Assembly (NCBI GenBank): GCA_003138485.1
Contig: PLGF01000083.1
Span: forward strand, 4,577-68,576
Length of the DNA stretch: 64,000 nt
DNA from: Verrucomicrobiales bacterium
Lineage (GTDB): Bacteria; Verrucomicrobiota; Verrucomicrobiia; Limisphaerales; Palsa-1400
Reading direction: 5' to 3'
Of the stretch, positions 1-8,981 are shown piece by piece. Under the pieces are notes generated by a model, which ran no database searches, had not been told where the DNA came from, and saw only the letters and a program-made list of their open reading frames with translations. The stretch's first letter is position 1. The number at the start of each line of letters is the position of its first letter. Position numbers and translations under genes: made by a program.

Positions 1-2
1 TG

Positions 3-758
3 GCGGCGTCCGCGCCGCCTGCCGCTCCCGCCGCCGTTTCTTCCGCCCCGCCATCCCCTCCTGTCAAGACTTCCAATATCACCACCGATCTGCCCGCGGT
101 GGCTGTCGCGCCGCCGCCGCCGGCGCCGGCCCGCAAAACGCTGGTGGAAAAGATCAACCCGCTGCGCTGGTTTTCGGGCGGCCCGGCGTCTGCCTCGGCG
201 CCGGCGGGGGAGACCGCCCCAGAGGAACCGCCTTTGGCGCCCAAGGGGTCTCGCTACAAGTATCCGTTGCCGGTGACGCTGATCCCAGGCGACCGCGGAC
301 AGGCGCTGCGTTGGACGGAGGAGGGAGCGAAGGCGCGGCAAGAAGTGGGGCTGGACGAAGCGCTGCGCTATTACAAGGAGGCCGTTCGGGCCGACCCAAC
401 TTGCTACGACGCGGAGCTGGCGCTGGGCCTGGCAGCGGTGGATAAACGGGATTACGACAAGGCCATGGAAGCGTTCATCCGCGCGCTCCAGGTGCGCGGC
501 GACTCGGCGGGGGCGCGTTACGCGTTTGCCTGGACGCTGCAGAAGCGAGGGTACTACCAGGACGCGGCCGCGGAACTGGAGAAACTGCTGGCCGCGCATC
601 CGGAGGAAGTCAGGGGCCACCTGTTGCTGGGGAAGTTGTACGCGGAGCGACTCAACGAGCCGAAACAGGCGCGGCAACATTACGCCAAAGCGCTGGAACT
701 GGACCCGCAAAACGCGCAAGCCGAAGCAATTCGGGCCTGGATCGGGGCGAACCGTTGA
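3..758 (+). CDS. TPR-repeat protein, 5' end outside window
   Basis: The reading frame is open from base 3 with no stop, so the gene almost certainly begins left of the window; a GTG at 99 is the first internal start candidate. The visible N-terminal part is Ala/Pro-rich and low in complexity, like a linker or periplasmic spacer. From about residue 105 onward, helical TPR units are visible (for example ALRYYKEAVRADPTCYDAEL, then AMEAFIRALQ, and ARQHYAKALELDPQNA near the end). TPR domains mediate protein-protein contacts, so no enzymatic role is implied. It lies 29 nt upstream of a CvpA-like gene and dnaG on the same strand, so it may be cotranscribed. The TPR call is firm; the cellular role is unknown. 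Confidence 0.8.
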   Translation, partial: AASAPPAAPAAVSSAPPSPPVKTSNITTDLPAVAVAPPPPAPARKTLVEKINPLRWFSGGPASASAPAGETAPEEPPLAPKGSRYKYPLPVTLIPGDRGQALRWTEEGAKARQEVGLDEALRYYKEAVRADPTCYDAELALGLAAVDKRDYDKAMEAFIRALQVRGDSAGARYAFAWTLQKRGYYQDAAAELEKLLAAHPEEVRGHLLLGKLYAERLNEPKQARQHYAKALELDPQNAQAEAIRAWIGANR

Positions 759-787
759 TGGGGAATTGAGCTAGAAAATCCTCGTCA

Positions 788-1501
788 ATGGCGGGGGAAA
801 ATGTTAGAGTACTGTTCAATATGATTTTAGCCGCCGTTCCATCCAATCTATCGAACCTATCCAAGGTGAGGTTCGATTACTTCGATGTGTTTGTGATCAT
901 CTGGCTCTTGATTGGCGTGGTGGTGGGCCGCAGACGGGGGATGTCCCAGGAGATATTGCCGACGCTGCAATGGGTGGGCATCGTGGTCGCGGCCGGCATA
1001 TTTTATCATCCGTTCAGCCTGATGGTGCATCAATACGCGGCGGTTGACATGCTTTGGTCGAGCGTTTTTTCCTACGTGCTGATCGGCTTTGGCGTCCATC
1101 TGGTGTATTTGTTTATCAAGAAGGCCATTGGGGAAAAGCTCAACGGGACGGACCTTTTCGGGCGGAGCGAGTATTACCTCGGCATGGCCGCGGGCGCGGC
1201 GCGGTTCGCCTGCATGCTGGTGGCGCTGTTGGCGCTGATGAACGCGCGCATTATTTCCAAGACCGAACTGGCGCAGACGGAAAAAATGCAGCGGGACAAT
1301 TTTTCGGATATCCGGTTTCCCACTTACGGCTCGGTCCAGCAGGCGGTGCTCTTTGATTCATTCACCGGGAGCCTGATCGAATCCAATCTCCAGGCGGTCC
1401 TCATTTACCCGGTGCCGGCCTCGAAAACGGTCAAGAGAGAAACGCTCGCCCACCAGAAGGAGGACGTCATCAACGAGGTCCTGAGCGGGGGCAAGAAATA
1501 A
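788..1501 (+). CDS. CvpA family membrane protein
   Basis: This 237-residue protein has four hydrophobic segments. The region after residue 20 (FDYFDVFVIIWLLIGVVVG, then RRRGMSQEILPTLQWVG) matches the start of CvpA/colicin V production proteins, where a first helix is followed by a short Gly-Arg-rich turn. CvpA proteins are inner-membrane proteins of poorly defined role in envelope homeostasis. The C-terminal 70 residues are hydrophilic and end in a Lys-rich tail. An alternative ATG at 821 would remove 11 residues and sits nearer the usual CvpA start. The gene is 14 nt upstream of dnaG and probably shares its transcript. Confidence 0.75.
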   Translation: MAGENVRVLFNMILAAVPSNLSNLSKVRFDYFDVFVIIWLLIGVVVGRRRGMSQEILPTLQWVGIVVAAGIFYHPFSLMVHQYAAVDMLWSSVFSYVLIGFGVHLVYLFIKKAIGEKLNGTDLFGRSEYYLGMAAGAARFACMLVALLALMNARIISKTELAQTEKMQRDNFSDIRFPTYGSVQQAVLFDSFTGSLIESNLQAVLIYPVPASKTVKRETLAHQKEDVINEVLSGGKK

Positions 1502-1515
1502 TCCGGTCGCGCGTC

Positions 1516-3333
1516 ATGGGCGGCTTCGTTTCTCCTGCGACGCTCGAACAGATTCGGGCTGCCAGCGACATTGTCGAGGTGATCGGAAGTTATGTGCCGC
1601 TCAAACGCGCCGGGGCCAATTTCGTCGCGCTTTGCCCCTTCCACAGGGAGAAGACCCCCAGCTTCAACGTCAACCCGAACAAACAGATTTTCCATTGCTT
1701 CGGCTGCCACAAAGGCGGCGACGTCTTCACCTTTGTCAAGGAATACGAGAACCTGGACTTTCCCGACGCGGTTCGGCGGCTGGCGGAGCGGGCACGGATA
1801 CCGCTTGAATTGGAGAAGCAGGCGGGCGGGGCCGACACCCGGCACCTGAAGGAGCGTCTCTTCCAAATCCACGAGCAGATCACGCAGCGCTGGCAAACGG
1901 CCCTGGCCGCGGGGGAGGCCGGCGCCATCGCGCGCGATTACCTGGCCCGCCGCGGCGTCGGGGCCGAGGCGGTGCAACTCTTCCGGCTCGGCTACGCCTC
2001 GGACGCCTGGGACGACACCGTCAAATGGGCCAAAAGCAAGAATTACGAATTGCCGCTCGTGGAACAGGCGGGCCTGGTGGTGCGCAAGGAAGGTTCGGAC
2101 CATTTTTACGACCGCTTCCGCGGGCGCCTCATCTTCCCAATTTGCGACGAACAGGGCCGCGTGGCGGCCTTCAGCGGCCGGGTGCTGACGGGGGACGAGA
2201 AGACGGCCAAGTACGTCAATTCCCCGGAAACCCCCGTCTTCACCAAGGGCAAGCTCCTCTTCGGGCTGGACAAATCGAAACGGGCGCTGCTGGACACCCA
2301 TTGCGCGATCGTCTGTGAAGGGCAATTGGACCTCATCGCCTGTTTCATGAGCGGTGTCAAGAACGTGGTGGCGCCGCAGGGCACCGCCCTGACCTCCGAC
2401 CACGCGCGCATCCTCAAACGCTACGCCGATGAAGTCGTCCTCTGCTTTGATTCGGACAACGCCGGCCAGAACGCCGCCATGCGCTCGCTGGACAGCCTGC
2501 TCGCCTCCGGCCTGGCCATCCGAGCGGTGACAGTTCCCGCGCCGCACGACCCGGACAGCTTCATCAAGGAATTCGGCGGGCCTGCTTTCGCGAAGTTGAT
2601 CGAGAACGCGCCAGCCTTTTCAGATTTCTACCTTGACCGTTTGTGTGCGACCAACGACACCACGAGTGACCGGGGCCGGAGCGCAATAGTGCGGGCGATG
2701 GCCGAAATCATCCCAAAAATCCGCAGCGACGTCCTGCGCGACAACTACGCTCAAAAGACCGCTTTACGCCTGGGCTTGGGTATGTCGGCTGTGGCGATGT
2801 GGAACGAGTTCAATAAAGCAGCCCGTCCCTCCAAAGAGGAACCCGAGGAAACCGCCGACTCCCGCGCCCTGACAGTTCCCGATGTCCCGCCACAAGAACG
2901 ATGGCTATTGCGGCTTTTACTCGAAGACGACGAGCAGTTCGAATGGGCTGCGGCGCGTTTGGAACCGGAATGGGTGGAGAATCCCGTCGTCCGAGAAATT
3001 GTTGCGCAACGGTTGCACAGTCTGGATTCGTGGCCCGGATTGGCCGCGTGGCTATCGCAATTGGAGAAGCCCGAATGGGTGAACTTGATCACCGACGTTT
3101 TGGCCGACCCGAAGCCGGTCCCCGTCGAAGTGAATCTGAAGGGAACGGCGCAGAGGGACGGGGCCATCAAAGTTCTTCGTGACAGATACATCGCACGGGA
3201 GCTGGCTGCAATCAGCCAGCGATTGGCGGCGCCGGATTTACCGGAAGCTGAAAATCGCGAATTGCTGGAACGACAATCCCATCTCCGGCGCCTCAAAAAG
3301 GAACCCCTCGCCGCGCGGAGCGACCAGGCCTGA
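1516..3333 (+). CDS. dnaG: DNA primase DnaG
   Basis: At 605 residues this has the usual length and layout of bacterial primase, which makes RNA primers for the replication fork. The N-terminal CHC2-type zinc-binding domain shows C40, H43, C61 and C64 (CPFH...CFGC). It is followed by the RNA polymerase core and a Toprim fold. The Toprim acidic residues are visible in [10 protein letters not shown] (about residue 268) and [10 protein letters not shown] (about 310). The last 170 residues are divergent, as expected for the DnaB-interacting domain. The ATG at 1516 gives an N-terminus ([20 protein letters not shown]) typical of DnaG. The ferredoxin-like gene follows one base after the stop. Confidence 0.97.
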   Translation: MGGFVSPATLEQIRAASDIVEVIGSYVPLKRAGANFVALCPFHREKTPSFNVNPNKQIFHCFGCHKGGDVFTFVKEYENLDFPDAVRRLAERARIPLELEKQAGGADTRHLKERLFQIHEQITQRWQTALAAGEAGAIARDYLARRGVGAEAVQLFRLGYASDAWDDTVKWAKSKNYELPLVEQAGLVVRKEGSDHFYDRFRGRLIFPICDEQGRVAAFSGRVLTGDEKTAKYVNSPETPVFTKGKLLFGLDKSKRALLDTHCAIVCEGQLDLIACFMSGVKNVVAPQGTALTSDHARILKRYADEVVLCFDSDNAGQNAAMRSLDSLLASGLAIRAVTVPAPHDPDSFIKEFGGPAFAKLIENAPAFSDFYLDRLCATNDTTSDRGRSAIVRAMAEIIPKIRSDVLRDNYAQKTALRLGLGMSAVAMWNEFNKAARPSKEEPEETADSRALTVPDVPPQERWLLRLLLEDDEQFEWAAARLEPEWVENPVVREIVAQRLHSLDSWPGLAAWLSQLEKPEWVNLITDVLADPKPVPVEVNLKGTAQRDGAIKVLRDRYIARELAAISQRLAAPDLPEAENRELLERQSHLRRLKKEPLAARSDQA

Positions 3334-3334
3334 T

Positions 3335-3697
3335 ATGTGCGACGAAGCGCAAACGGCCGCAGCCGCGCCGGGGTTGTCCTCCTATGCGCGCCACATTTTC
3401 CTCTGCGCCGATCAGACGGAGCCCAAGTGCTGCGCCAGGCAAGCCGGGCTGGAGTCATGGGAGTATTTGAAACGGCGGCTCAAGGAACTCAACCTGGCCG
3501 GCCCGGAACCGCTGGTCCTTCGGACCAAAGCCAACTGCCTGCGCGTGTGCGTCCGGGGACCCATCGCCGTCGTGTATCCCGGAGGCGTCTGGTATCACTC
3601 CTGCACGCCGGCCGTATTGGAGCGCATCATCCAGGAGCACCTGGCGCGCGGCCTCGTGGTTGCCGAATACGTCCTGGCGCGCAACCCAAACCTCTGA
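3335..3697 (+). CDS. Thioredoxin-like [2Fe-2S] ferredoxin domain protein
   Basis: The predicted protein is 120 residues. I chose the ATG one base after the dnaG stop, because the same frame open upstream only overlaps dnaG. Four cysteines lie in a ferredoxin-like arrangement: FLCAD and KCCAR near the N-terminus, and NCLRVC followed by [13 protein letters not shown]. This pattern resembles the small stand-alone (2Fe-2S) ferredoxins related to the NuoE/thioredoxin-like fold. A role in electron transfer is inferred from the family; the partner is unknown. Translation is probably coupled to dnaG. The gene ends 29 nt before the convergent phosphatase gene. Confidence 0.8.
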   Translation: MCDEAQTAAAAPGLSSYARHIFLCADQTEPKCCARQAGLESWEYLKRRLKELNLAGPEPLVLRTKANCLRVCVRGPIAVVYPGGVWYHSCTPAVLERIIQEHLARGLVVAEYVLARNPNL

Positions 3698-3726
3698 CGC
3701 ATCCCGCCCAATCGCGCCCCCGCCGC

Positions 3727-5733
3727 TCAGAGTTTCTCCGACACTTCCATGCCGACCACGCAGACGTCGTCGGAAAATTCCTGGCTCGCGGAGAATTGCT
3801 GGATTTCATTCAGGACGGCCGCGAACATGTCCGAGGCGTGCAGGGCGGCGTGATGGCGCACCGCGGCCAGCAACTGGTCCTGGCTGAATTGTTCCCCGCC
3901 AGGCCCTTCGACTTCGTAGAGACCGTCGGTGAACAGCATTACCAAATCCCCCGCGCCCAGGTCGCACGACGCGGTCGGATAGATCGATTGGGCGAACAAT
4001 CCCAAGGCCGGCCGCGCCTTGCCGTCCGTGTTCTTGAGCACTTCGACCGTTCCCTGGAGCCGATGCACCCGGAACGGGCGCGGATGGCCGGCGTTGGCGT
4101 AGGAAATGGTGCGCCGCTTCAGGTCCGCGACCAGGTACAGGGCCGTGGTGAACAAGGGGGTGCCGGTTTGCTGCAAAATGGCGCGAAGGTCTGAATTGAT
4201 TCGTGTCAATAATTGTCCCGGATCCAGCGCGATCGGCCGCAGCTCCTCGACCAGGCCCCGCACCATCGCCGTGACCAGGGCCGACCGCACGCCGTGCCCC
4301 ATCACGTCGCATATAAAAAGCCCGGCCTGGGAATCCGAGAGCGCCAGCACATTGAAAAAGTCCCCTCCCACCTGGCCGGTGGGATGATACCGGTGGGCAA
4401 AGCGCAGCAGGCTCGACGCCTCGTCCACCCCCGGCGGGAAGGTCGGATATTGCTGGGGCAGAATCGCCTGCTGGATGTCGCGGGCCATCTTGAGGTCGTC
4501 TTCGAGGATTTCGTTCTTCTTGCGCAACTCCGCCTGGCTGCGGGCCAGCTCCTCGTTCACCTTGCGCTCCCGGTCTTCGGCCTGCTTCCGCACCGTGATG
4601 TCGCGGAAGACCGTCAACAGCAAAAATCGCCCGTCCTCGACCTCGATGAACGAATTGGAAAGCTCCACGTCGGCGCACTTGCCGGAGAGGAACGTGACGT
4701 GCCGTTCGATCCGGCCTTCGATTTTCCGCTCCGCAAAGCGGCTTTGGTATTTCTGCAACATTTCGCGCGGGTTCTCGGCCTCGCCATAGATGAACGTGTA
4801 AGGCCGTCCCACCAACTCGTCCGCGGACACTCCCACGATCTGGCAGAACGCGGTGTTGATGGCCAGGATGGTTCCTTGGTCGTCGGTCAGTCTCATGCCG
4901 TCGAAGGACTTCTGCCAGATGGAACGGAAGCGCAATTCGGAGAACCGCAGCTTTTCCTCCGCCTCTTTGCGCGCCGTGACATCCTCGACCATCCCTTCGT
5001 AATACTGGATGTTTCCCTGCGCGTCGCGCACCGCGCGGGCGTGTTCGGAAATCCAGATGATCGAGCCGTCCTTGCGGTAAATCTGCGATTCAAAATCATG
5101 CACCACCCCGCGCTCATGCATCAGTTTGACGAATTCCGCCCGGCGGTTCGGGTCCACGTACAGCAATTTGGCAATGTCGCTGATCCGCGACAACATCTCC
5201 TCCCGGCTGCTGTAGCCGTAAATGCGCACCAGCGCCGGGTTCACATCCAGGTAAGTTCCCTCCGGCGAGGTCTGGAAAATGCCGGCGACCGAGTTCTCAA
5301 AAATGCCCCGATACTTCTCCTGCGCCTTGAGCACCTCCATCCTGAATTCCGTCCGCTCGATCGCGTAGATGATCGCCCGGCTGATGAGCTGGCTTTCCAC
5401 CCGGCCCTTGACCAGGTAATCCTCGGCCCCGGCGTGGACCGCGTTGACCGCGAGCGTTTCGTCATCGACTCCGCTGAGGATGATGACCGGCCGGCCGCCG
5501 GCGCGGGCCTTGACGGCGTGAAACGTATCCATCCCGGTGCTGTCGGGCAGCGTCAAATCCAGCAACACGATGTCGAATTCCGCCGCGTCCAGGCGGGACA
5601 GCGCGTCGGCCAGGCTCGTTACCGTGTCGAGATGGAACCGGGCGCCCGTGTCCCTGCCCAGCACCGACCGCAAGAAAAGGACATCAACCGGGTTATCCTC
5701 GACGAGCAGGATTTTGATGGTCTTGATTTCCAT
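3727..5733 (-). CDS. Response regulator with PAS domains and SpoIIE-type PP2C phosphatase
   Basis: This 668-residue cytoplasmic signalling protein has no membrane segments. Residues 1-125 are a receiver domain with E12/D13, phospho-acceptor D59 (IVLLDLTLP) and K109. Two PAS modules follow at about 140-260 and 270-385. The first starts with KYRGIFENSVAGIFQTSPEG and ends in a PAC-like segment. A short coiled coil at about 385-420 leads into a SpoIIE/RsbU-type phosphatase from about 425 to 660, with GGDFFNVL and FICDVMGHG as metal-binding motifs. Such proteins usually dephosphorylate an anti-sigma-factor antagonist in a partner-switching pathway. No anti-sigma or antagonist gene lies next to it, so the target is unknown. 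It is convergent with the dnaG operon. Confidence 0.92.
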   Translation of the reverse strand: MEIKTIKILLVEDNPVDVLFLRSVLGRDTGARFHLDTVTSLADALSRLDAAEFDIVLLDLTLPDSTGMDTFHAVKARAGGRPVIILSGVDDETLAVNAVHAGAEDYLVKGRVESQLISRAIIYAIERTEFRMEVLKAQEKYRGIFENSVAGIFQTSPEGTYLDVNPALVRIYGYSSREEMLSRISDIAKLLYVDPNRRAEFVKLMHERGVVHDFESQIYRKDGSIIWISEHARAVRDAQGNIQYYEGMVEDVTARKEAEEKLRFSELRFRSIWQKSFDGMRLTDDQGTILAINTAFCQIVGVSADELVGRPYTFIYGEAENPREMLQKYQSRFAERKIEGRIERHVTFLSGKCADVELSNSFIEVEDGRFLLLTVFRDITVRKQAEDRERKVNEELARSQAELRKKNEILEDDLKMARDIQQAILPQQYPTFPPGVDEASSLLRFAHRYHPTGQVGGDFFNVLALSDSQAGLFICDVMGHGVRSALVTAMVRGLVEELRPIALDPGQLLTRINSDLRAILQQTGTPLFTTALYLVADLKRRTISYANAGHPRPFRVHRLQGTVEVLKNTDGKARPALGLFAQSIYPTASCDLGAGDLVMLFTDGLYEVEGPGGEQFSQDQLLAAVRHHAALHASDMFAAVLNEIQQFSASQEFSDDVCVVGMEVSEKL

Positions 5734-6009
5734 AACATGCGTTGCTCATCGCGCATTTGAGTACACATACCACCGCGCCGCGCCCCTGTGAAGCCCTTTT
5801 GCGCCACCCGAACAATCACGTTGGCGGGTGGGGACCCTGGCGAGCCGTCTGCATGGCATCACTCAAAAACCGAGACCAAACCGCGCCCCCTAACCCTCCC
5901 CGCCGTCAACAAGGATGTCTTTTCATTTCCCTTTGTTCAACACCCTTTTGGTCGCGGATTGCTGCTCCAGGCCATCTGTGGTTGAAAGCCTTCGTTTGCC
6001 GCCGGCAAA

Positions 6010-6100
6010 TTGCAATCCATGTTTTCACCGATGCCGTGATAAGGGATAATCATCGGTTGCAATTGATGTTTTCTCTGATGTTGCAATCATCTTTTGGGCG
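6010..6100 (+). repeat. Direct repeats of a 24-nt TTGCAAT...GATG box
   Basis: Two 24-nt copies, at 6010-6033 and 6057-6080, agree at 20 of 24 positions. A third partial copy beginning TTGCAATCATCTTTT starts at 6081, directly after the second. Start-to-start spacing is 47 then 24 nt. The array lies 130-220 nt upstream of the gene at 6234, where an operator might be expected. Function is inferred from position only; it could equally be a decayed short tandem repeat. Confidence 0.5.
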
Positions 6101-6200
6101 CCTTGATCCGTGTTCCGGTTTGTGTCATAGGTTTCCTCGTATCGTAAAAAGTGTCCGTCTCTACTGGTTTCTTTGAAGAAAAACGGCGAAGGCGGACAAA

Positions 6201-6217
6201 AGGAGGAAAAGTTAGTG
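6201..6217 (+). promoter_or_regulatory. Strong Shine-Dalgarno not positioned for the annotated ATG
   Basis: An AGGAGG at 6201-6206 is followed 8 nt later by GTG at 6215, a textbook spacing. The gene assigned here starts at ATG 6234, which is 27 nt from the AGGAGG and in a different frame. The GTG opens a short overlapping frame that runs into the exported-protein gene. Either the SD serves a leader peptide coupled to the ATG, or it is coincidental. Confidence 0.35.
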
Positions 6218-6233
6218 AATTCAACTCAAGACT

Positions 6234-6911
6234 ATGAAAACACAGATACTGATCGCATCCGTGGCGTTAGCCACTCTTACACTCGCGGCGGGAACGCAGG
6301 CCGGCCCCACCAACCTGCTCGAAAAGGTGAGCTTCCAGCTCAAAGTTGACTCCCAAGGCAAATCCAGCACCAACAGCGATGGAACCATCACACGGAGGAT
6401 TGTCTCAAAAGCTCTGACTTCATGGGGCTTGATCCAGGCGCTGGGCACCGATACAAACCTCACCACCAACGGGTTTTCAAGCGGGGCCTATCTCGCCTTT
6501 GACACCGTCGTCACCAATGGCACGAACCTTCCGCCCATCCTCGTTGTCGTTGAGGGCGCCGGCACCAATCTGACCCTGACTCCCGTGGGATCGGATATTC
6601 AGATCGGAACCTTGAGCGTGGTTCTTCACGATGGAATTATCAGGACAAACGGAACCGACATGACGACCGCTTATCGCATCAAGTCAGTGGACATCGACAT
6701 TACCAACCAGTGGTCCCTTAACCTGAGAGGCCTGGGGGTCAGGAATGTGTTGGATGCCGGTCAGGGCTGGGGAAAATCAGCCATAAAAGTTGACTCCAAC
6801 GATATTCTTTGGACGTTGTCCGGCTATGGTAACGAGGGCGCCGATACCAACAGCACTCCGGTGATTGTCACCGGCACGGTGTCTGCCCACAGTTCCAAGA
6901 TTTCGTATTAG
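6234..6911 (+). CDS. Secreted hypothetical protein
   Basis: This 225-residue protein begins with a Sec-type signal peptide (Lys-3, then ASVALATLTLAAGTQA with a likely cleavage after TQA). The mature part is rich in Thr, Asn and Gly with alternating hydrophobic residues, suggesting a beta-rich exported protein. Its composition is similar to that of the giant extracellular proteins at 42-57 kb. No catalytic motif or known domain is recognised. An upstream in-frame stop prevents extension. The next gene starts 69 nt downstream and also encodes an N-terminal hydrophobic segment. Exported location is well supported; function is unknown. Confidence 0.7.
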   Translation: MKTQILIASVALATLTLAAGTQAGPTNLLEKVSFQLKVDSQGKSSTNSDGTITRRIVSKALTSWGLIQALGTDTNLTTNGFSSGAYLAFDTVVTNGTNLPPILVVVEGAGTNLTLTPVGSDIQIGTLSVVLHDGIIRTNGTDMTTAYRIKSVDIDITNQWSLNLRGLGVRNVLDAGQGWGKSAIKVDSNDILWTLSGYGNEGADTNSTPVIVTGTVSAHSSKISY

Positions 6912-6980
6912 GCGTTCGCGTGGTTATGCGCGGGAACAGTGGATAACAACCCACTGTTCCCGCGTGGCATGTGGCATTGT

Positions 6981-7481
6981 ATGAGAACCAGCGTCATATT
7001 AACTTCCGTCGGTGTGTCGGCGCTCATACTTGCGCCGTCGCTTTATTTCCATCAGTCATTCCCTCTGACGCCGTCCGCGCCTGCGTTGGCCATGGATGAA
7101 ACCAAGGCCGTTTCTCCCCCGCGTCCCCGGCTCATTGCGGTTCGCCCAAGGGATCACTTGCCTGTCGGACAGGAAGACCCATCCAGGGCATCCGCCCCGG
7201 ACCATGCCGGTTACGTTGTCGAACGCGCCGCCGAATTGGGCGATATGGCCACCACGCGCGACCCCGCCGCGCTGAACACCATCCTTTCCGAGCTGAACAA
7301 TCCCGACCCGGAGATTCGCAAGGTCGCCTTGGTCGCAACGGTTGATTTTGGCAGCCAGGACGCCATCCCCGCGTTGCAAAATGAAATCGATTGGACTTCG
7401 GATCCCCAGGAAAAAATAGACCTCCAAAAAGCGATCAACTTCCTTCAACTCCCCCCGGCCATCCCCAACAGCTCGCCCTAA
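6981..7481 (+). CDS. HEAT-like repeat protein with N-terminal membrane anchor
   Basis: I start this at ATG 6981 (166 residues), because it places a hydrophobic anchor (MRTSVILTSVGVSALILAPS) at the N-terminus; GTG 6939 and ATG 6969 are in-frame alternatives. A Pro-rich linker follows. The C-terminal half (ILSELNNPDPEIRKVALVAT, then GSQDAIPALQNEI) has the A/B-helix pattern of one to two HEAT-like repeats. The protein is probably anchored in the inner membrane and acts through protein contacts. The last 45 codons are duplicated at 8445-8579 as a gene fragment, so the locus once held a second copy. Confidence 0.65.
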   Translation: MRTSVILTSVGVSALILAPSLYFHQSFPLTPSAPALAMDETKAVSPPRPRLIAVRPRDHLPVGQEDPSRASAPDHAGYVVERAAELGDMATTRDPAALNTILSELNNPDPEIRKVALVATVDFGSQDAIPALQNEIDWTSDPQEKIDLQKAINFLQLPPAIPNSSP

Positions 7482-7630
7482 CCGCTTGTTTATTCCATTT
7501 CGTCGGAAGAACCGCGCCCGCCCATCAGGCGCGCCCAATTGTCTTACGTGATTCCGAGGGTGATCTTTGAGTTCGCATTCCTCTCAGTGATGGATTGACG
7601 TCATGCCAGGGAATGGCAATACTTTTAAGC

Positions 7631-8239
7631 ATGAAGAAGATTTTTGTATTCTGGGATAACTCAAATATTTTCATCAGCGCCAAGACCGTTGCCGCCGAGC
7701 GTGAGGGTGGGGATGCCGCCTATCAGGTGCGAATTCAATTTGATCAACTCCTGCAATTGGCGCTGGCCGGTCGCACATTGGAGTATGCGATCGCCGTGGG
7801 GTCGGTGCCCCCGCCAATGCGCCATGTTTGGAATCATCTGGAGCACGCCGGGGTGAAGGTGGAGTTGTTCGAGCGTGGCAGCTTGAGTTCCCGTGAACAA
7901 GCCGTGGATCAAGCCCTCCAGACCCACATGCTCCGAAAGGCGTTGGACTACAATGGAACGCCGGGAATCGCGGTCATGCTGACTGGGGATGGAGCCGGCT
8001 TTTTGGATGGGGTTGGTTTTCACGCCGATCTCGAGAGGATGCACAAGAAAGGTTGGGGGGTTGAAGTCCTGGCTTGGGAACGAACCTGCAATCCACGCCT
8101 CAAAGACTGGGCAAACAAGATCGGAGTTTTTGTTCCGCTCGAGAGTTTTTACGACGCCATTACTTTTACAGAGGATGACAGCGGGGCGCTTCGACGCGCG
8201 AAGCCGCTGGATATATCCCAAAGGAAAATGACCAAGTAA
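7631..8239 (+). CDS. NYN-domain (PIN-like) RNase, LabA/DUF88 family
   Basis: The predicted protein is 202 residues. ATG 7631 is preferred because the family signature FWDNSNIFISA starts a few residues later; the frame is open to 7595 but the extra residues look like leader. NYN domains are PIN-like metal-dependent nucleases. Acidic ligands are visible in WDNSN near the start and in MLTGDGAGF near residue 120. A family-typical AYAxxxG strand is also present (EYAIAVGSV). No partner domain (such as a LOTUS/OST-HTH module) follows. The gene is bracketed by 94% identical direct repeats derived from the HEAT-like gene, which makes its local gain or loss by recombination plausible. The substrate is unknown. 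Confidence 0.85.
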   Translation: MKKIFVFWDNSNIFISAKTVAAEREGGDAAYQVRIQFDQLLQLALAGRTLEYAIAVGSVPPPMRHVWNHLEHAGVKVELFERGSLSSREQAVDQALQTHMLRKALDYNGTPGIAVMLTGDGAGFLDGVGFHADLERMHKKGWGVEVLAWERTCNPRLKDWANKIGVFVPLESFYDAITFTEDDSGALRRAKPLDISQRKMTK

Positions 8240-8316
8240 GATCCTGCTGAATTGAAACGACTCGCCAGCGTCGGAGTAGATATTCCGTCGTAAAGAGGAC
8301 TGGAAAAGAATTCGTC

Positions 8317-8421
8317 TTGAATCAAACGCGGCACGCTTTGTTCTTCATTTCTATGCACTGGTGGGCGCCGATCTTGCTGGTGGGCGCCGCGATTTTGTTG
8401 GCTATCGAGTTTTTGCATTGA
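8317..8421 (+). CDS. Possible single-helix membrane micro-protein
   Basis: A 34-codon frame starting at TTG 8317 (or a 22-codon frame from ATG 8353) encodes one hydrophobic helix (WWAPILLVGAAILLAIEFL) ending in His. No good Shine-Dalgarno lies at a proper distance. It could be the end of a decayed gene rather than an expressed peptide, and is listed only because the helix is clean. Confidence 0.2.
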   Translation: MNQTRHALFFISMHWWAPILLVGAAILLAIEFLH

Positions 8422-8444
8422 TGCATCAACGGTGAGAACCTGGT

Positions 8445-8579
8445 TTGGGCAGCCAAGACGCCGTCCCCGCGTTACAAAACGAAATCGAGTGGACTTCGGA
8501 TCCCCAGGAAAAAATAGACCTCCAAAAAGCGATCAACTTCCTTCAACTCCCTCCGGCCATCCCCAATAGCTCGCCATAA
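8445..8579 (+). pseudogene. Truncated second copy of the HEAT-like gene (3' end only)
   Basis: This stretch matches the last 45 codons and stop region of the gene at 6981-7481, with about 9 differences in 141 bases. Nearly all are synonymous; I count only Ile-to-Val and Asp-to-Glu changes. An in-frame TGA at 8433 and the lack of a start show it is only the tail of a gene. The synonymous pattern suggests a full-length paralog under selection before its 5' part was lost. The similarity continues about 9 nt past the stop. Confidence 0.8.
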
Positions 8580-8981
8580 GCGCTTGTTAAACGAATTCGA
8601 GGTGCAAACCTGTTTGTGTGAAAGACTTCACCCCGGCCCTCTCCTCCAGGAGAGGGAGAATCATCCGCCGTCCCCTTGACATTCCAGCGGCTGCATTAGC
8701 CGAACGCGCCTTCGCAAAACCAGAGCCGTGCGGCAGCTTCTGCTTCTCCCAGGCTTGTCCGCCAAAGCTTGGCGACGGCGGAGGGAAAGGCGTTCTGAGG
8801 CCGAGCCAGTCACAAAAACAGATCTGCGCCCACAAAACCGCGTCGAGCCGATTTGATGGAAGCGGCGCCTAACAGCGAGGCTGACGGATTGCTGGAAGCT
8901 GGCAGGCAGGATTCGTACCGTTAGACTTGGGGTGAACACCTTATTGCGGTTGACCGACCACCGCAATATGTTTAAAAGCCG
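8580..8981. other. Intergenic region with a REP-like hairpin at 8637-8656
   Basis: There is no supported gene. A perfect inverted repeat CCCTCTCCTCCAGGAGAGGG (9-bp arms, 2-nt loop) lies at 8637-8656, in a context resembling dispersed bacterial intergenic repeats. Another imperfect stem (TCCGCCAAAGCTTGGCGACGG) is near 8758-8780. Short frames on both strands here have poor codon structure and were left out. Confidence 0.45.

Larger units (their letters stand above)
5734..6233. other. 500-bp intergenic region with repeated TTGCAAT boxes
   Basis: I see no convincing gene here. The stretch separates the divergently transcribed phosphatase gene (-) and the small exported-protein gene (+), so it must hold promoters for both. 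Its only clear structure is a set of direct repeats at 6010-6100, listed separately. Base composition is visibly more AT-rich near 5990-6180 than in the flanking genes. Confidence 0.5.

Noticed and set aside
3179..3334. Extension of the ferredoxin-like gene upstream to 3179
   Set aside because: The added 52 residues overlap the dnaG 3' end in another frame and have no ferredoxin-like features; ATG 3335 directly after the dnaG stop fits coupling.
4213..5760. A 515-codon plus-strand frame opposite the SpoIIE-type phosphatase; likewise 22664-24091 opposite the spermidine-synthase-like gene and 15491-16597 opposite rho
   Set aside because: Each is a frame of the reverse complement of a well-supported gene and shows no domain or start signal of its own.
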